Program-made: the position numbers and the translations under genes
Shown: one piece after another, positions 45,351-56,550 of the stretch
How positions within the stretch are numbered: position 1 is the stretch's first letter
How the letters are laid out: every line of letters begins with the position of its first letter
The notes under the pieces: model-generated
Databases searched by the model: none
Seen by the model: only the letters and a program-made list of their open reading frames with translations
What the model was told of the DNA's origin: nothing
NCBI RefSeq assembly: GCF_949987515.2
Contig: NC_082689.1
Location: 66,215,746 to 66,279,745, forward strand
DNA length: 64,000 nucleotides
From: Delphinus delphis
Lineage: Eukaryota > Chordata > Mammalia > Artiodactyla > Delphinidae
Direction of reading: 5' to 3'

Positions 45351-45729
45351 TAACCTAGCAGCAGGAAAGGAATAAAGACACAGATGTAAAGAATGGACTT
45401 GAGGACATAGGGAGGGGGAAGGGTAAGCTGAGACGAAGTGAGAGAGTGGCATTGACATATATACACTACCAAATGTAAAATAGATAGCTAGTGGGAAGCA
45501 GCCGCATAGCACAGGGAGATCAGCTTGGTGCTTTGTGACCACCTAGAGGGGTGGGATAGGGAAGGTGGGAGGGAGATGCAAGAAGGAGGGGATATGGGGA
45601 TATATGTATACATATAGCTGATTCACTTTGTTATACAGCAGAAACTAACACAGCAATGTAAAGCAATTATACTCCAATAAAGATGTTTAAAAAACAATTA
45701 AAGCATTAAAATCCGAAAAAAAAATATAT
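45351..45729 (+). other. L1 3'UTR and tail
   Basis: Contains a purine-rich block (45400-45440 and 45540-45600), the phrase 'gtgctttgtgaccacctaga' near 45530, a poly(A) signal AATAAA (45676-45681) and an A-rich end with (TA)n. The same 3'UTR recurs as short copies at 49434-49610 (plus) and 52385-52500 (minus), so one L1 lineage seeded all three. Confidence 0.85.
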
Positions 45730-45741
45730 ATATAGTGCTAG

Positions 45742-46693
45742 GAAGATGTGTATGTCTATGTGTAGGCACATATCTTCCATAGATCTTAAGGGAAACCCAA
45801 TACACCATATGCAGTGGGAGAAAATGAGGCCCTCCCATAGTGAGAACAGAGCCAAGTCATTGGGGTCGGAGGAAGCGCTGAGGTTGGTATTTGACCTGCA
45901 GATCCCTTTTTGCCTTTCTCAGTTACTTGAACTAAGATTGCTCTTTTTTGTTTAAGCTAGATTGTGTAGGGCTTCTTCATTTGAGTAAAAAGTCTTCACC
46001 AACATAATCGTGACCATTAACTGACTATTTTACAGAAGTGCTAGGACATATGCCAAGTATAACCAGTAAAAGAAATGCAATTAAAGAACGGGTATAGTTA
46101 TTTATTACGAGTAAGGGAAATTAAGTCAATGTGGTTGTGTTGAGAGGTCCTGTTTTACTGTCATACTGAATGAATTCTCTCCCTCTTTTATCTTACATAG
46201 AGAATTTAAATACTAAAAAATTAAAAAAAAAGAAATCTAAAAAGGTAATTTCTCCCAGCCTTTTAAGATAGAGGAACCAGTTGATTTCTTTGTTTCATGC
46301 CTGGTAATCAGACTACAAAATGAATGCAGATCAATGCCAGATGGAGGCTATCAAAACAAAAATTGGCCACAAAGAAACAAAAATGTGTTTAAAGTTAATC
46401 TGCAGCTACAATATGTGGGATGCTGAGCAGAGCAGTTTTGTTCCCTTTTATCGTACCTCAATGTTGAAGAAAGATTTTTTTTAATAAAGTGGATGATTTA
46501 TCCTTTAACCCATTTGCAAAATAGGTAAAGAAGACTCAACAAACCACTATATCTATTTATTTGTACTAAACACTAGTGTTTCTAGCTTTTCCTTCTTTCA
46601 CATTAAGCAATATCTATACTTTATCTTTTTACTACTCCCCAGTTAAATGGAAAAAAGTATAGCGCTTTTTTGGCCCATTTTTTTCTTATTACC

Positions 46694-46696
<3 letters not shown>
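45742..46696. other. Unique sequence, nothing recognised
   Basis: No supported gene or repeat in about 950 bases after the L1. Confidence 0.4.

Positions 46697-46732
<36 letters not shown>
46697..46732. repeat. (TG)n microsatellite
   Basis: About 18 uninterrupted TG units, then TTTGCGTG. Likely polymorphic. Alternating purine-pyrimidine tracts of this kind can adopt Z-DNA. Confidence 0.95.
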
Positions 46733-46737
<5 letters not shown>

Positions 46738-46764
46738 GTGAATTTGAAATGCATTTTGAAACAT

Positions 46765-48037
46765 TTTATTGTGTTTATTTATTTTTGTAGCCTTTGATCA
46801 ATGTCTCCATGTTTCCCCCACCCTCCAGCCTCTGGAAACCATCAGTCTATTCTTGTTCTATGAGTTTGTTTTTTAATATCACATATAAGTGAGATCATAC
46901 AGTATTTGTCTTTCTCTGTTTGACTTATTTCACTTAGCATTAATGCCCAAAATTCCATCCATGTTGTCACAAACGGCAGGATTTTCTTCTTTTTATGGCT
47001 GAATAACATCCATTGTATATATACACCACAACTTCTATATTCATTCATCCATCAATGGACATAGGTTGGTTATTGTAAATAATGCTGCAATGAACATAAG
47101 GGGTGCATATTTCTCTTTGAGATAGTGATTTTATTTCCTCTGGGCATTTGCCCAGATGTGGGAATATGGTTTTAATTTTTTGAGGAACCTCATATTGTTT
47201 TCCATAGTGGCTGCACAGGGGTTCCTTATTCTCCACGTTCTTGCCAACATTTGTTATCTCTTGTCTTTTTGATAGTAGCTATTCTAACAAGTGTGAGGTA
47301 ATTTCTCATTGCTGTTTTGATCTGCATTTCCCTGATGATTACTGAAGTTGAGCACCTTTTCATGAACTTGTTGGTCATTGTACGTCTACTTTGAAAAAAT
47401 TCTATTCAGTTCCTTTGCCCATTTTTTTAATGGATAATTTATTTATTATTTTCATGAATTCCTTATATATTTTGAATATTAACTCATCAGATATATTATT
47501 TGCAAATACTTCCTCTATTCCATGGATTGTTTTTTCATTTTGTTGATTGTTTTATTTGCTATGCAGAGCTTTTCAGCTTGATGTAGTATTACTTGTTGAT
47601 TTTTCCTTTTGTTGCTTGTGCTTTTAGTGTCATTTCCAGAAACCCACTGCCAAGACCAATGTCAAGGAGATTTTCCCATATATTTTCCTTGAGGAGTTTT
47701 GCAGTTTTCAGCCTTACAATTAAGTCTTTAATCCTTTTCAAGTTAACTTTTGTGAATGGTGTATGACAGAGGTCCAGTTTCATTATTTTTATATGAATGT
47801 ACAGTTTTTTCCAATACCATTTATTGAAGAGACTCTCCTTTCTTCATTGAGTGTTTTTGACTCCCTTGTAAAGTATTAGTTGGTCAAACATGCCTGAGTT
47901 TATTTTAGGGGTATTTAATCTGTTCCAGTGATCTACGGTCTGTTTTTATGCCAGTACCACAATGTTTTAATTACTATAGTTTTGTAATACAGTTTGAAAT
48001 AAGGAAGAGTGATGCCTTCAACTTTGTTCTCTCTCAA
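46765..48037 (-). mobile_element. 5'-truncated L1, minus strand
   Basis: The antisense of L1 ORF2 3' half and 3'UTR: 'ttcacttagcattaatgccc', 'tttttatggctgaataacat', 'gtggctgcacaggggttcct', 'ctgatgattactgaagttga', 'tttgtgaatggtgtatgaca', ending near 'atgccttcaactttgttctc'. Short frames at 46842-47048, 47045-47236 and 47589-47783 on the minus strand are pieces of ORF2p. Candidate TSD 'tgaaacat' at 46757-46764 and 48038-48045. Age is intermediate (L1MA-like). Confidence 0.88.
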
Positions 48038-48289
48038 TGAAACATATTTTTAAGTGGATTTTAAAATAACCTTGAACATTTTTAGGACCTCTTAATACAC
48101 CCACATTTCCAGACTAAATTATATTCTCATGTGAAATTAAAGAATATTTTATGATAAAACAGAGTCAAAAGCAATAATAGTTTTATATTAGAAAAAATAG
48201 TTTTCACTTCATCATATTAAAAGTTTGAAGAAAAATAGGATTATCTTGATATATTCCAGTAAAGAATTTGATGTAACTTTACATTCATT

Positions 48290-49920
48290 ATTAATTAAAA
48301 ACCTTTAATGGAAGGATACCTCCTTAATATAGGATAAAGGATATCCTACAGTCAAATTAAAGGTGAAAACCTGGAAACATTTCCATTAAAAGAAAAAAAC
48401 CTTATGCCTTTCTCAGTACCAAAAAATAATCTGTTAGAACATATATAGAAAAGTCTCATTCATAACAGGTACAAAAATATTTTACAAACTTAGGGACTCA
48501 AGAAAAATTCACTGCAAGAAGAAAAGCATAAAACTCTACTGTGGGTAAAATGACAGTTAAATATGGACAGATTATCTGGCATTCCTAGAATGGAATTATA
48601 AGGTGTCAATTTGCCTTATGGCCCAAATTAACCTGTAAATTTAATGTAAATCCAATGGCATAGCAGTGGTTTTTTTGGTAGCTTGACAATATTCTTATAA
48701 AATTCAAATAATAATTATGTGAGAATAACTAATAGAGTCTTTAAAGAGTATGGTAGTATATTGTGTTTCTCTTCATAGCAATGGGTTACGGAAAATTAGG
48801 AACTCCTATGTGACATAAAACTTACTACAGAGTCATAATATAACAGTGTTGTTGGTTTAGGTATAACCATCTAGATGATGAAATAGAAAGAAAACTACAG
48901 ACACTGATCCTACTACAAATACTGAATAAGAATTTGGTTCAAGATAAGAACAGAACTTCAAATTGATAGAAACTATTATATTATTCAGTATATGATTTTA
49001 GGAAAACTGGAAATTTATCTCTTTCATAGAGTATGCCAACATAATTTTCAATTGGTCTAATGATCTAAATTTTTAATGGAAATTTATGAAAGTTCTAGAG
49101 GAGGTTATTTGTGTGCAATTAATTTTGGGAACTGAGGTCTCCCTAAACATCTCCTAAAAGTCAAATCCATGATACGTTTGACCACAATGACATATTTCTA
49201 TGGCAAACATAAACAGAGTTAAAAGATCAATGACAAAATAGGAATGATACTATTGCTTATAGGTTAATCAAAAATCCTTAATATAAAACAATGAAAAAGA
49301 AAATCATAATAAAAAAAGAACCAAAATAGACAATTTATACACACAAAAAAGGGCAAATAAATAAATATATAAATAATTAGCTTCCTACTATTCAGAGAAA
49401 TTCAAGTTAAAGCATTAAGAGAATATCAGTTTTGCTCAGTGCTTTGTGACCACCTAGAGGAGTGGGATAGGGAGGATGGGAGGGAGACACAAGAGGGAGG
49501 AGATATGGGGATATATGTATATGTATAGCTGATTCGCTTTGTTATAAAGAAGAAACTAACACACCATTGTAAAGCAGTTATAATCCAAAAAAGATGTTAA
49601 AAAAAAAAAGAGAGAATATCAGTTTTTACCTATCAAATTGGCCAGGTGTATATGTATGTATGTACGTATGTAAGTATGCACAGAGACAGAGAGAGAGAAT
49701 GCCTAGTAAGGCTGGAAAGATGTTAGAGGAAAAGGCACTCAGTTACTTCAATTACTAGAAGTGAGCACATAACCTGGTAAAATTTTCTGGAGGGCAATTA
49801 AAATGTACCGTTTGAACTATGATTTCCAACTTCAGGGGAAAATTTATAAACATATTATAACAGCAGTAATTATATTAGTGAAAAATTCTAGAAAGCTATT
49901 GTAATAAATGGACACAATAA
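48290..49920 (+). mobile_element. Ancient, highly diverged L1 ORF2 relic
   Basis: 'gtcaaattaaaggtgaaaac' then 'ctggaaacatttccattaaa' matches the conserved reverse transcriptase stretch LNGxKLxxFPL. Further down come 'cttactacagagtcataata', 'aagaatttggttcaagataa' and, after the nested insert, 'acctatcaaattggccaggt' and 'ttctggagggcaattaaaat', all in ORF2 order. It may be HAL1-like. It is interrupted by a young L1 tail at 49434-49610. Confidence 0.6.
49434..49610 (+). mobile_element. Very short 5'-truncated L1 3' end, nested
   Basis: 177 bases of L1 3'UTR from 'ctcagtgctttgtgaccacc' through 'ctgattcgctttgttataaa' to an A run. TSDs 'agagaatatcagtttt' are exact at 49418-49433 and 49611-49626. 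The sequence is close to the 3' end of the 7.3 kb L1 (45520-45710). Confidence 0.95.
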
Positions 49921-50059
49921 ATCTTGTTAAGCTAAAATATATTCATATAAATTGAGAAAATATATAGATTTTGGGAAATATTGAGAAATACATAGATAAT
50001 TAAAATTACCCATAATGCCACTATTCAGAGAAAACTTAAGGTTTTCTATAGAAAATATG

Positions 50060-50340
50060 TGTTTCTCATTTTGTTTCTGGATCTTATTACATTCATACCT
50101 CATGTGTAAGATTTTACAAATGGAATGAAACTGCAATATAATTTTGCAATTAATGTGAATTATTTATTAATGTGAATATATTTTTATGTCAATAGATACA
50201 TTTGTTTAGCTCTTTTTAATGGCCACATGGGAATCTACTATATGGGTTTTCCATAGATTATTTAACCAATTGCATAGCATATAGTTTCTTTATAATTTTT
50301 CACCATAAGAAAAAATACTGCAAAAATTAAAGCTAAAACT
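50060..50340 (-). mobile_element. Ancient LINE relic, minus strand
   Basis: 'tctttttaatggccacatgg', 'catagattatttaaccaatt' and 'tagtttctttataatttttc' fit the antisense pattern of an old L1 ORF2 3' end, as in the copy at 15440-15850. Weak match. Confidence 0.45.
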
Positions 50341-50751
50341 TTTAAAATATTTAACTTTTTAAAGTAATAAATAAATGTTAAATATATTGATTCAAAATAT
50401 TTCAATGTTCTAATCTTAGAATATTGAATTCTGATTTATTAATAAATTTAAAACTATGTAGGAAGTTTGGAGAGTGATTTCATTTATACTGACAATATTA
50501 TATGCATACATTGGAAACCATGAACATGTGATATAAAAACATTTTTCCTATGGGTCTGTACCTGTTGAAGGAGGCCCTAATTGTATCCAGCAATCTTAAT
50601 TAATTTCTATACAATTAGTTAGCCTATTTCACTTCACTCATGTCATGTTTAAGATGACAGAAATCATTTGATCAATTAAGACATGTACTTTTTATAAAAA
50701 AGTCATGAACATACCAATCAAAAATAAATTTATTTAGGACCTAGTGTTATA

Positions 50752-50845
50752 AGAATCAAATAAAATAATTTGTTTAAAACATCTAGCACAATGCCTGGCA
50801 AGTGATAAAATGTTTAATAAAGCTTGCTATTATGATTATTAACAT
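50752..50845 (+). repeat. MIR 3' end
   Basis: 'aaacatctagcacaatgcct', 'ggcaagtgataaaatgttta' and 'ataaagcttgctattatgat' match the MIR 3' terminus. Confidence 0.7.
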
Positions 50846-51168
50846 TAAGTAATGTGGGGGAAATATAAGACACAGCCTTTGCCATCAAGGAACTTAAAAT
50901 ATTGTAATTATAAATTTCAACCATTTCCATATTCTAGCTGCAAAGCTAGCGAATCCTAAAAATGTAAGAGCTGTTTTATTGAAAATAACAATGCTTATTT
51001 AGGTTGCTTATCCTGAATTCCATTCATTCTTTTTTTCATCAAAATATTTATCTCATATTGAGGGGACTTTTAAAATATATACGCTTCTTTATTAGTGTCC
51101 ATAAATTTTAGTTAAGTTTACTCCCTCAGTTTTCTTTTGCAGCTTATCTAGCTTTATGCATATTTTTA

Positions 51169-51381
51169 TTTTTATTTTTATTTTTTTGCGGTACGCGGGT
51201 CTCTCACTGTTGTGGCCTCTCCCGTTGCAGGGCACAGGCTCCGGACACGCAGGCTCAGCGTCCATGGCTCGCGGGCCCAGCCGCTCCGCGGCATGTGGGA
51301 TCTTCCCGGACTGGGGCACGAGCCCGTGTCCCCTGCATCGGCAGGCGGACTCTCAACCACTGCGCCACCAGGGAAGCCCTG
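51169..51381 (-). repeat. CHR-type SINE, short cetacean form, minus strand
   Basis: 'gcggtacgcgggtctctcac', 'cagccgctccgcggcatgtg', 'ctgcgccaccagggaagccc'. Many CpGs are retained, so it is young. TSDs 'tgcatattttta' at 51157-51168 and 51382-51393. Confidence 0.95.
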
Positions 51382-51393
51382 TGCATATTTTTA

Positions 51394-52384
51394 AAAAAAT
51401 CTAGGTCAAATATATGATATATATCTTACGGAGCCATGATGTTAGCATAGCATTTAATTTTAGTACTGATTAATGACCACTATAATTGTCAGCCTAGTCA
51501 TCAATTTTTTTGGTAAATAAAAAATTCTAAAAGTGTGCGTGTGTGTGTGTCTAGAATTGTATATGTATCTGAAATATGTACTACTCTCTTCAAGCCAACA
51601 TGATGGTTGTCATAGAAACAGCAAACAACAGAAAGTCAGAGCTGACATAGCAAGAAGATAAGGGACAACATCTTTGGAGAAATTATAAAATAGAACAGGC
51701 TAAAAAGTTAGAAAAATTAACTATGTTTAAAATTAATAGTCCTTATTTCTTCCAAACAAGTTTCCTCAAAGATGGAATTAAATACCCCAAATGCTGGCAT
51801 TGTTAAGATTCAAAATATATACGTTTTTTGAAATGTATAAATCGTGGGCATCAGAGCAAAGTTTAAAATGAAATATATTAAGTATTCTTAATTGTGAATA
51901 TTTAAAAGTAATTTTATTAATATGATTTAAAACTAAAATATATACACTTTTATATCCACTAACATTATCATTCAATCATGGCATAAAAATATATAGCACT
52001 GAGTGCATTTCAGTCTCCACAATATCACAATTAATGGGACCCACTATTGTATTTCAGCCAGAAATATCTAGTGCTTTTAGCACTTGGTGCAGCAATCTTC
52101 ACCAGCTTTCACAGTACTTTGGAAATTGTTTTATTAGAATTTGGTTTGAGGTTTTTATTTTTGTTTTTGTTTTTTGCCATGCTAAGACCACTGCAGATAT
52201 CCATTAAGGATCTTAAAGTGATTTAATAGTTCATTATATAAAGCGAGTTTCATAACATTTCATTCAAATTTCTAGAATTGTAAATTACATAAATCAGTCT
52301 TCATTACTGCTCCATTGGTATAATATTTGTGAGATTAGATAAAGCCAAATGCAAAAAATTGAGTGTCCATTTCAATTTTATTTA
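51394..52384. other. Unique sequence
   Basis: No supported gene. A short (GT)n run lies at 51537-51550. Confidence 0.4.
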
Positions 52385-52500
52385 TTTTTTTCTTTTTTTT
52401 TTTAAACATCCTTATTGGAGTATAATTGCTTTACAGTGGTGTGTTAGTTTCTGCTTTATAAAAAAGTGAATCAGCTATACATATACATATATACTTTCCT
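52385..52500 (-). mobile_element. Short L1 3' end, minus strand
   Basis: T-rich start, then 'catccttattggagtataat', 'tgctttacagtggtgtgtta' and 'gtttctgctttataaaaaag' are the reverse complement of the L1 3'UTR end seen at 45600-45690. About 100 bases remain. No clear TSD. Confidence 0.85.
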
Positions 52501-52886
52501 ACCTGAAAATTAAACACCATTCAAAGAAAATGTCTTTCTAGTTTCTATATGCTGATCTTTGGTTGAAAATCAAATATTTATGTTTTGTTATATTTATTAT
52601 GACTGCTCTTTCTTCATTACATTTAAAAACAGTACTTTTAACCTTAATCTAATTCTCAATGGAATTCAGTAAATTTCAGACACTTAACTATTCTAGTTCA
52701 TGCCTGATCACTGTAGCCGAACGTATAAAACATATGGTACAATAATTCTGTGGCCCTAAAACATTCCCGGTTTACTCCCAAATTCTTTAGACAAAAAAAG
52801 AAGTAATATTTTCAGAGTATAAACAAGTATTTTCCAGAGTGAAATGGTTAAATATTGCAGCCAATTCAGAAATAGCACCAACTGGC

Positions 52887-53478
52887 TTTTTTTTTTTTTT
52901 TTTTTTTTTTTTAGCAGAACCAGGTTTAATTCTTTTTTGCATTCACATGCACACAAGTATACTTCCCTCGAGCTGTCAGAAAGCATCAGATTGCCTGATT
53001 TGCATGATGAATTTTAAAATCTTTTGAGAAACACAAGGACAGTTGCTTCAGGCACTATGATTTTATCATCACCATCATAAACAACAAGTATAATGCCAGT
53101 CAGCCTCTGGTATTCAAACCAAAGCCAAAAGATTATGGGACTTTGAAAATGCTGAGCAGAATTTTAATCACCTAAATTCATTTGGATCCATTTTTCAAGT
53201 CACACTATTTTGCAACTGGGTAATCATCTCCTTATTGCCCAGGACCACTTCTAGATGACCCCAAAATAAAGATATGAATGATTCTTATCAAGAAGTATAT
53301 AAAATGCAAATACTCTAAGAAATATTTGTAAACAAATTACATTGTCAGGTGAAAATATTCTGATCACTAATGTAAAGGTGGTGTCTTTAATATTTAATAG
53401 CAGCTCTACTTCTTGTACTCTTTATGAAATTCAGCTACAAGATCAGTTCCATCTATAGACATCCTGAGTAAATAAGAG
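52887..53478 (-). other. 3'UTR-like segment ending at ATTAAA and a long A tract (retrocopy or last exon)
   Basis: On the minus strand the segment ends with ATTAAA (plus 52925-52930), 12 bases before the end at 52913, followed by 26 A (plus T run 52887-52912). That layout is the mark of a polyadenylated transcript copied into DNA. At the other edge, a pyrimidine tract and CAG (plus 53479-53481) form a good splice acceptor, and a short frame ends at TAG 53406-53408. It could be a 5'-truncated processed copy of an mRNA 3' end, or a genuine last exon whose cleavage site happens to precede an A run. I found no convincing TSD and do not recognise the source gene. Confidence 0.4.
53406..53477 (-). 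CDS. Candidate last coding exon, unknown gene (speculative)
   Basis: After the acceptor CAG the first base C would complete a codon begun upstream. The frame then reads SYLLRMSIDGTDLVAEFHKE followed by YKK and stop. The length is only 24 codons, so an open frame alone is not evidence. The support is the acceptor, the stop followed by a 3'UTR-like stretch, and the phase match with the segments at 55019-55076 and 57653-57823. Product unknown. Confidence 0.15.
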   Translation of the reverse strand, partial: SYLLRMSIDGTDLVAEFHKEYKK

Positions 53479-53559
53479 CTGTGGAAAAATGGAAGATTTT
53501 CTATTAAGTATTTTGGATCTCATGCTAATAGGGCCTTATCCCTTGAATAATGTAAGAAA

Positions 53560-54524
53560 TAGTACCATTAACACCACCAGAACTATCTTTATAATTAGTT
53601 TTTTATAGTACCTAACTGAGAGTTAAAACCACAAGCAATGTGTTGTTTTTCTAGATTCACTACGATATCAATATATAAAATTTTATTTGAAACTCGGTCT
53701 AATCATGCTTTTACATTTAAAGCCAAATTTAAGTTTTTCAGGGCTTAAAACAAACAAGCAAACATAAAAGCCAATTCTTTACCTAGCCAGTAAAATGGAA
53801 TATAATTACTGCCTTCAGTCAGAAGCTGTGACTGAGTCTCATTGAAATGCAAGTTAAGTGGGTTTCTGAAGTCTTGAATTATTGAACAAGTAAAAGAAAT
53901 GTAGGGTCCTGGAGTTCAAGGGATGGAAGGATATCATTATTATTATTTTTTTTTTCAGTGAATCCAGGATGACTATTCACCCTTCTGGCAAAAGTGGAAT
54001 ATACAAAGGTTTTACTTCTAAAGTAAATGAAATAACCTTCTATTCGTTAGCTGCCAGTGAAGATGCACACCGCAGACTGCATCTCACCTACTTTTCATCG
54101 TAACATTTTCACATTATCACAAGTAGCATTATGTCACCATGACAAACCAATTTCATTCATGTAAATGTAAAACAACATGTTTGCTGTAAGATATTTTCAT
54201 CAATGTCAGGGACACACAAGCAAAATCTCAACAGTCTGCCCTGTCACTTACAGCAGGAGGAAGAGAAATGGTTCATTCACACTCAAATCGAATTCTCTGT
54301 CCACTACTTCTTTATGCTCATTGAATTTATTCATAAACTCATCACTGGCATTGTATTACAGCCAGAAGATATGCACACTTTCAATAGAAACCAACTGAAG
54401 AAAAAGGCAACAGATATGAGATGCCGAAAGATGGGCTCATTCTGTTTCTAAGAGGAGCTGGCACAAAAGATACAGCCATGTCTTTCACTTGATGATTTGG
54501 GTCCCTCTACTTAGTAGTCAGTGA
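53560..54524. other. Unique sequence, nothing recognised
   Basis: No supported gene or named repeat. The plus strand has an acceptor-like pyrimidine tract and CAG near 53940-53959 followed by a 40-odd-codon open frame, which is within chance. Confidence 0.4.
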
Positions 54525-54720
54525 TATAACAGACCCATCAGAGAGCAGCACAGTGTAGTAGAAAGGCCGATCCTCTAGGGATCTACAATAAAGTTCTCTG
54601 CCACTAGCTCACATTTGGATTCTTGTCAAGTAACTCTCCCTGGGCTGTGGTCTCCACATCGGTAAAATAAGGGTCAATCTAGATGTTCTCAAAGGCTCTA
54701 CTAGTTCTAACATTCTTTGA
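54525..54720 (+). repeat. MIR SINE relic, plus strand
   Basis: 'gagcagcacagtgtagtaga', 'ctctgccactagctcacatt', 'cttgtcaagtaactctccct' and 'ctccacatcggtaaaataag' follow MIR order. Diverged. Confidence 0.65.
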
Positions 54721-54874
54721 ATTCAAAATGAGGGTTGACTCTACTATTTTTTTTCTTACTCATATATAAGATCATTGGACCCTCTAAAAAAATTCAAATG
54801 CACTTTCTTCCTCAATTTGCCCAATTTTATAAAATAATAAGCGTTTGTACTGGAGATCAGGCTGAGAATAACCC

Positions 54875-54903
54875 ACAGTAACAGGAAATCCCCCTGTTAC
54901 TGT
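54875..54903. other. 11-bp perfect inverted repeat with 7-base loop
   Basis: ACAGTAACAGG - AAATCCC - CCTGTTACTGT. A perfect stem of 11 pairs. It has no following T run that would suggest a terminator, and none is expected in a mammal. Confidence 0.9.
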
Positions 54904-55018
54904 CACATTTCCATCTATTTTTTTCTTACTCCTCCTCCCCACCGTTTATCCCAAATCGTTTTTATCCTCACACATTCAGTTACAAGGTGCTCAATGATGC
55001 ATACCATTGTTTCCTTAC

Positions 55019-55076
55019 AGAGGAGTATCGGTAAATATTTCCCTCAAAACCCTTGAATACTTGCAACGAAAAGTAG
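55019..55076 (-). CDS. Candidate 58-nt internal exon, unknown gene (speculative)
   Basis: Minus-strand acceptor 'gattagctctttcag' precedes the segment and donor GTAAGG follows it. The 58 bases start with two bases that complete a codon, hold 18 codons without a stop (TFRCKYSRVLREIFTDTP) and end with two bases. That is the phase needed to join 57653-57823 upstream and 53406-53477 downstream. The plus strand has an equally good acceptor at this same spot ('gtttccttacag'), so strand is not certain. No known domain. Confidence 0.15.
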
Positions 55077-56094
55077 CTGAAAGAGCTAATCAAACTTCGC
55101 CACTGCTTTCACTAGCCTGCTGTCTCCTCTGTACACAACAGACATCTCCTCCTCCATAGACTCGTGCCATGGTGATGAAGCAGGAAAGTTATGACCAGAT
55201 AGCAAAATAGTTATCAAATAGTTTATTATATCAAAATAAAACCACTCTCCACTCAAACTTTTACCCGCCAGGGAACTGTTCAGGTGCTCATAACAAGTGC
55301 CTGACCTATCATTTTTCAAACCCCTGTACACTACTAGAACATTACTTTCATCTGGAAAGTATTTTGATCTGCAATTGTAAGACCTGATGGTGTTTAAATG
55401 AGCATTATAGGTACTTTGTGAGCTCACAAGCTATAGAAATCAATAGGCACCTTGCATAGAGAAGGCCTGCAATTGATTTTTCCAGGAGAGAGTCAATTTG
55501 TAACTTTAGGAGAAGCACAGACAGGAGGGAGGAGGTTTAAGCATGCTGAAGGTTTCAAAACAAATCACAGGTGTGTGGAAAATGCTGCACTGCACTAGAG
55601 TAGGAAGACCTCAAAGAAACAGGGTCTAGATTGATGGTGTTTTTCGGGAGTGGCTAAAGGGGTAACAGTTGAGAAGTACTAGGAGCTCCTGCCGTGCTCT
55701 AGGGCTTGGAGAAGGAACACTCTCAAGGTACACAGAAAAGGAATTTAATAGTGTTCCTGAGGCTCTTGAATTTATACATGCACTGTTGCTTTTCTAAGGA
55801 TAAGGGCATCCAGTAGACTCATTCTCTCCAGTTTAAAAAAAAGTCGTCGGAAATTATAAAAATAATGTATTTCATTCTTGAAATTTGCCAGAAGAGTAGA
55901 TCTTATGTTCTCACCACCACCGCCACCGCCAAAAACGAAAAAAAGGTAACTGTGAGGTGATGGAAATGTTCATTAGCTTGAATGTGATAATAATTTCACA
56001 ATGCATACGTAAGTCAAAACATCATGTTGTGCACATTAAATATATACAATTTTTATTTATCAAAAAAAGTGTAAAAATTGTCTGAAAATTAATC

Positions 56095-56230
56095 TGTTCA
56101 CTCAATAAAGAAGTCTAAGCAACATTCAATATTCAGTGCTCTTCTAGGCACCGTGGGTGACAGCAAGGTGTCACAAGGCTACAGTCACTTAGAGAAAGAG
56201 GCAGAAGGCTATAGATAAATTTCAAACAAA
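56095..56230 (-). mobile_element. L2 LINE 3'-end-like fragment, minus strand
   Basis: 'ctgttcactcaataaagaag', 'attcagtgctcttctaggca' and 'ccgtgggtgacagcaaggtg' resemble the antisense L2 terminus. Weak. Confidence 0.45.
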
Positions 56231-56550
56231 ACTTATCCCGCAAATCCACTGATTGACAGTAACTGTCCTATGTAACTAGAGAATCTTGTTCTCAAAACAG
56301 CTATTGTTTCCTCCCTTCTCCCAAGTGTTCCTTTATCTTCTCCTTACTTTTTTATATTTTCTACAAGTTCATTAAAAATAAGTTCTACTTTAGTCAAGAG
56401 ATAAATAACAGAAGCTAAACATTCCTATAAAGTTACACCTATTTTTATTCTAAATCCTTCTAATGGTGATGAGGGAGAATTCATGAATACCAAACAAACT
56501 TTTGAACTCTTGGCGGTCAGGGAGACAAAGGTTAAAAATGGAGAGGAAGG

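Larger units (their letters stand above)
38383..45729 (+). mobile_element. Nearly full-length cetartiodactyl-type L1 retrotransposon
   Basis: A 7.35 kb element (about 7.1 kb without the nested SINE): 5'UTR from 38383, ORF1 from 40561, ORF2 from 41489, 3'UTR with AATAAA at 45676-45681 and an A-rich end at 45718-45729. Candidate TSDs are 'atatggtgctag' (38371-38382) and 'atatagtgctag' (45730-45741), one mismatch. The 5' end 'gggggaccttcaagatgacg' is the normal start for this L1 lineage, so the copy is not 5'-truncated. Both ORFs carry stops and frameshifts, so it is dead, but the overall order is intact. It is the largest single element in the window. Confidence 0.95.
54721..56094. other. Unique sequence with hairpin and an exon-like segment
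   Basis: No recognised repeat. It contains the hairpin at 54875-54903 and the exon-like segment at 55019-55076. A 113-codon frame at 55086-55427 (minus) has no recognisable domain. A small CCACC/CCGCC cluster lies at 55913-55930. Confidence 0.4.

Noticed and set aside
38383..45729. The L1 considered as an active, retrotransposition-competent element
   Set aside because: Both ORFs contain several stops and frameshifts.
51169..51381. 'gcgccaccaggga' in the SINE head as a CTCF site
   Set aside because: It overlaps the CTCF core only partly and is simply the reverse complement of the SINE head with its tRNA A box, present in all copies.
53940..54115. Plus-strand acceptor-like tract followed by a short open frame ending at TAA near 54101
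   Set aside because: About 45 codons is common by chance and there is no supporting partner exon on the plus strand.
55086..55427. 113-codon minus-strand frame
   Set aside because: Adjacent to the exon-like 58-nt segment, but it has no domain and its end lies in what would be intron. Openness is within chance.
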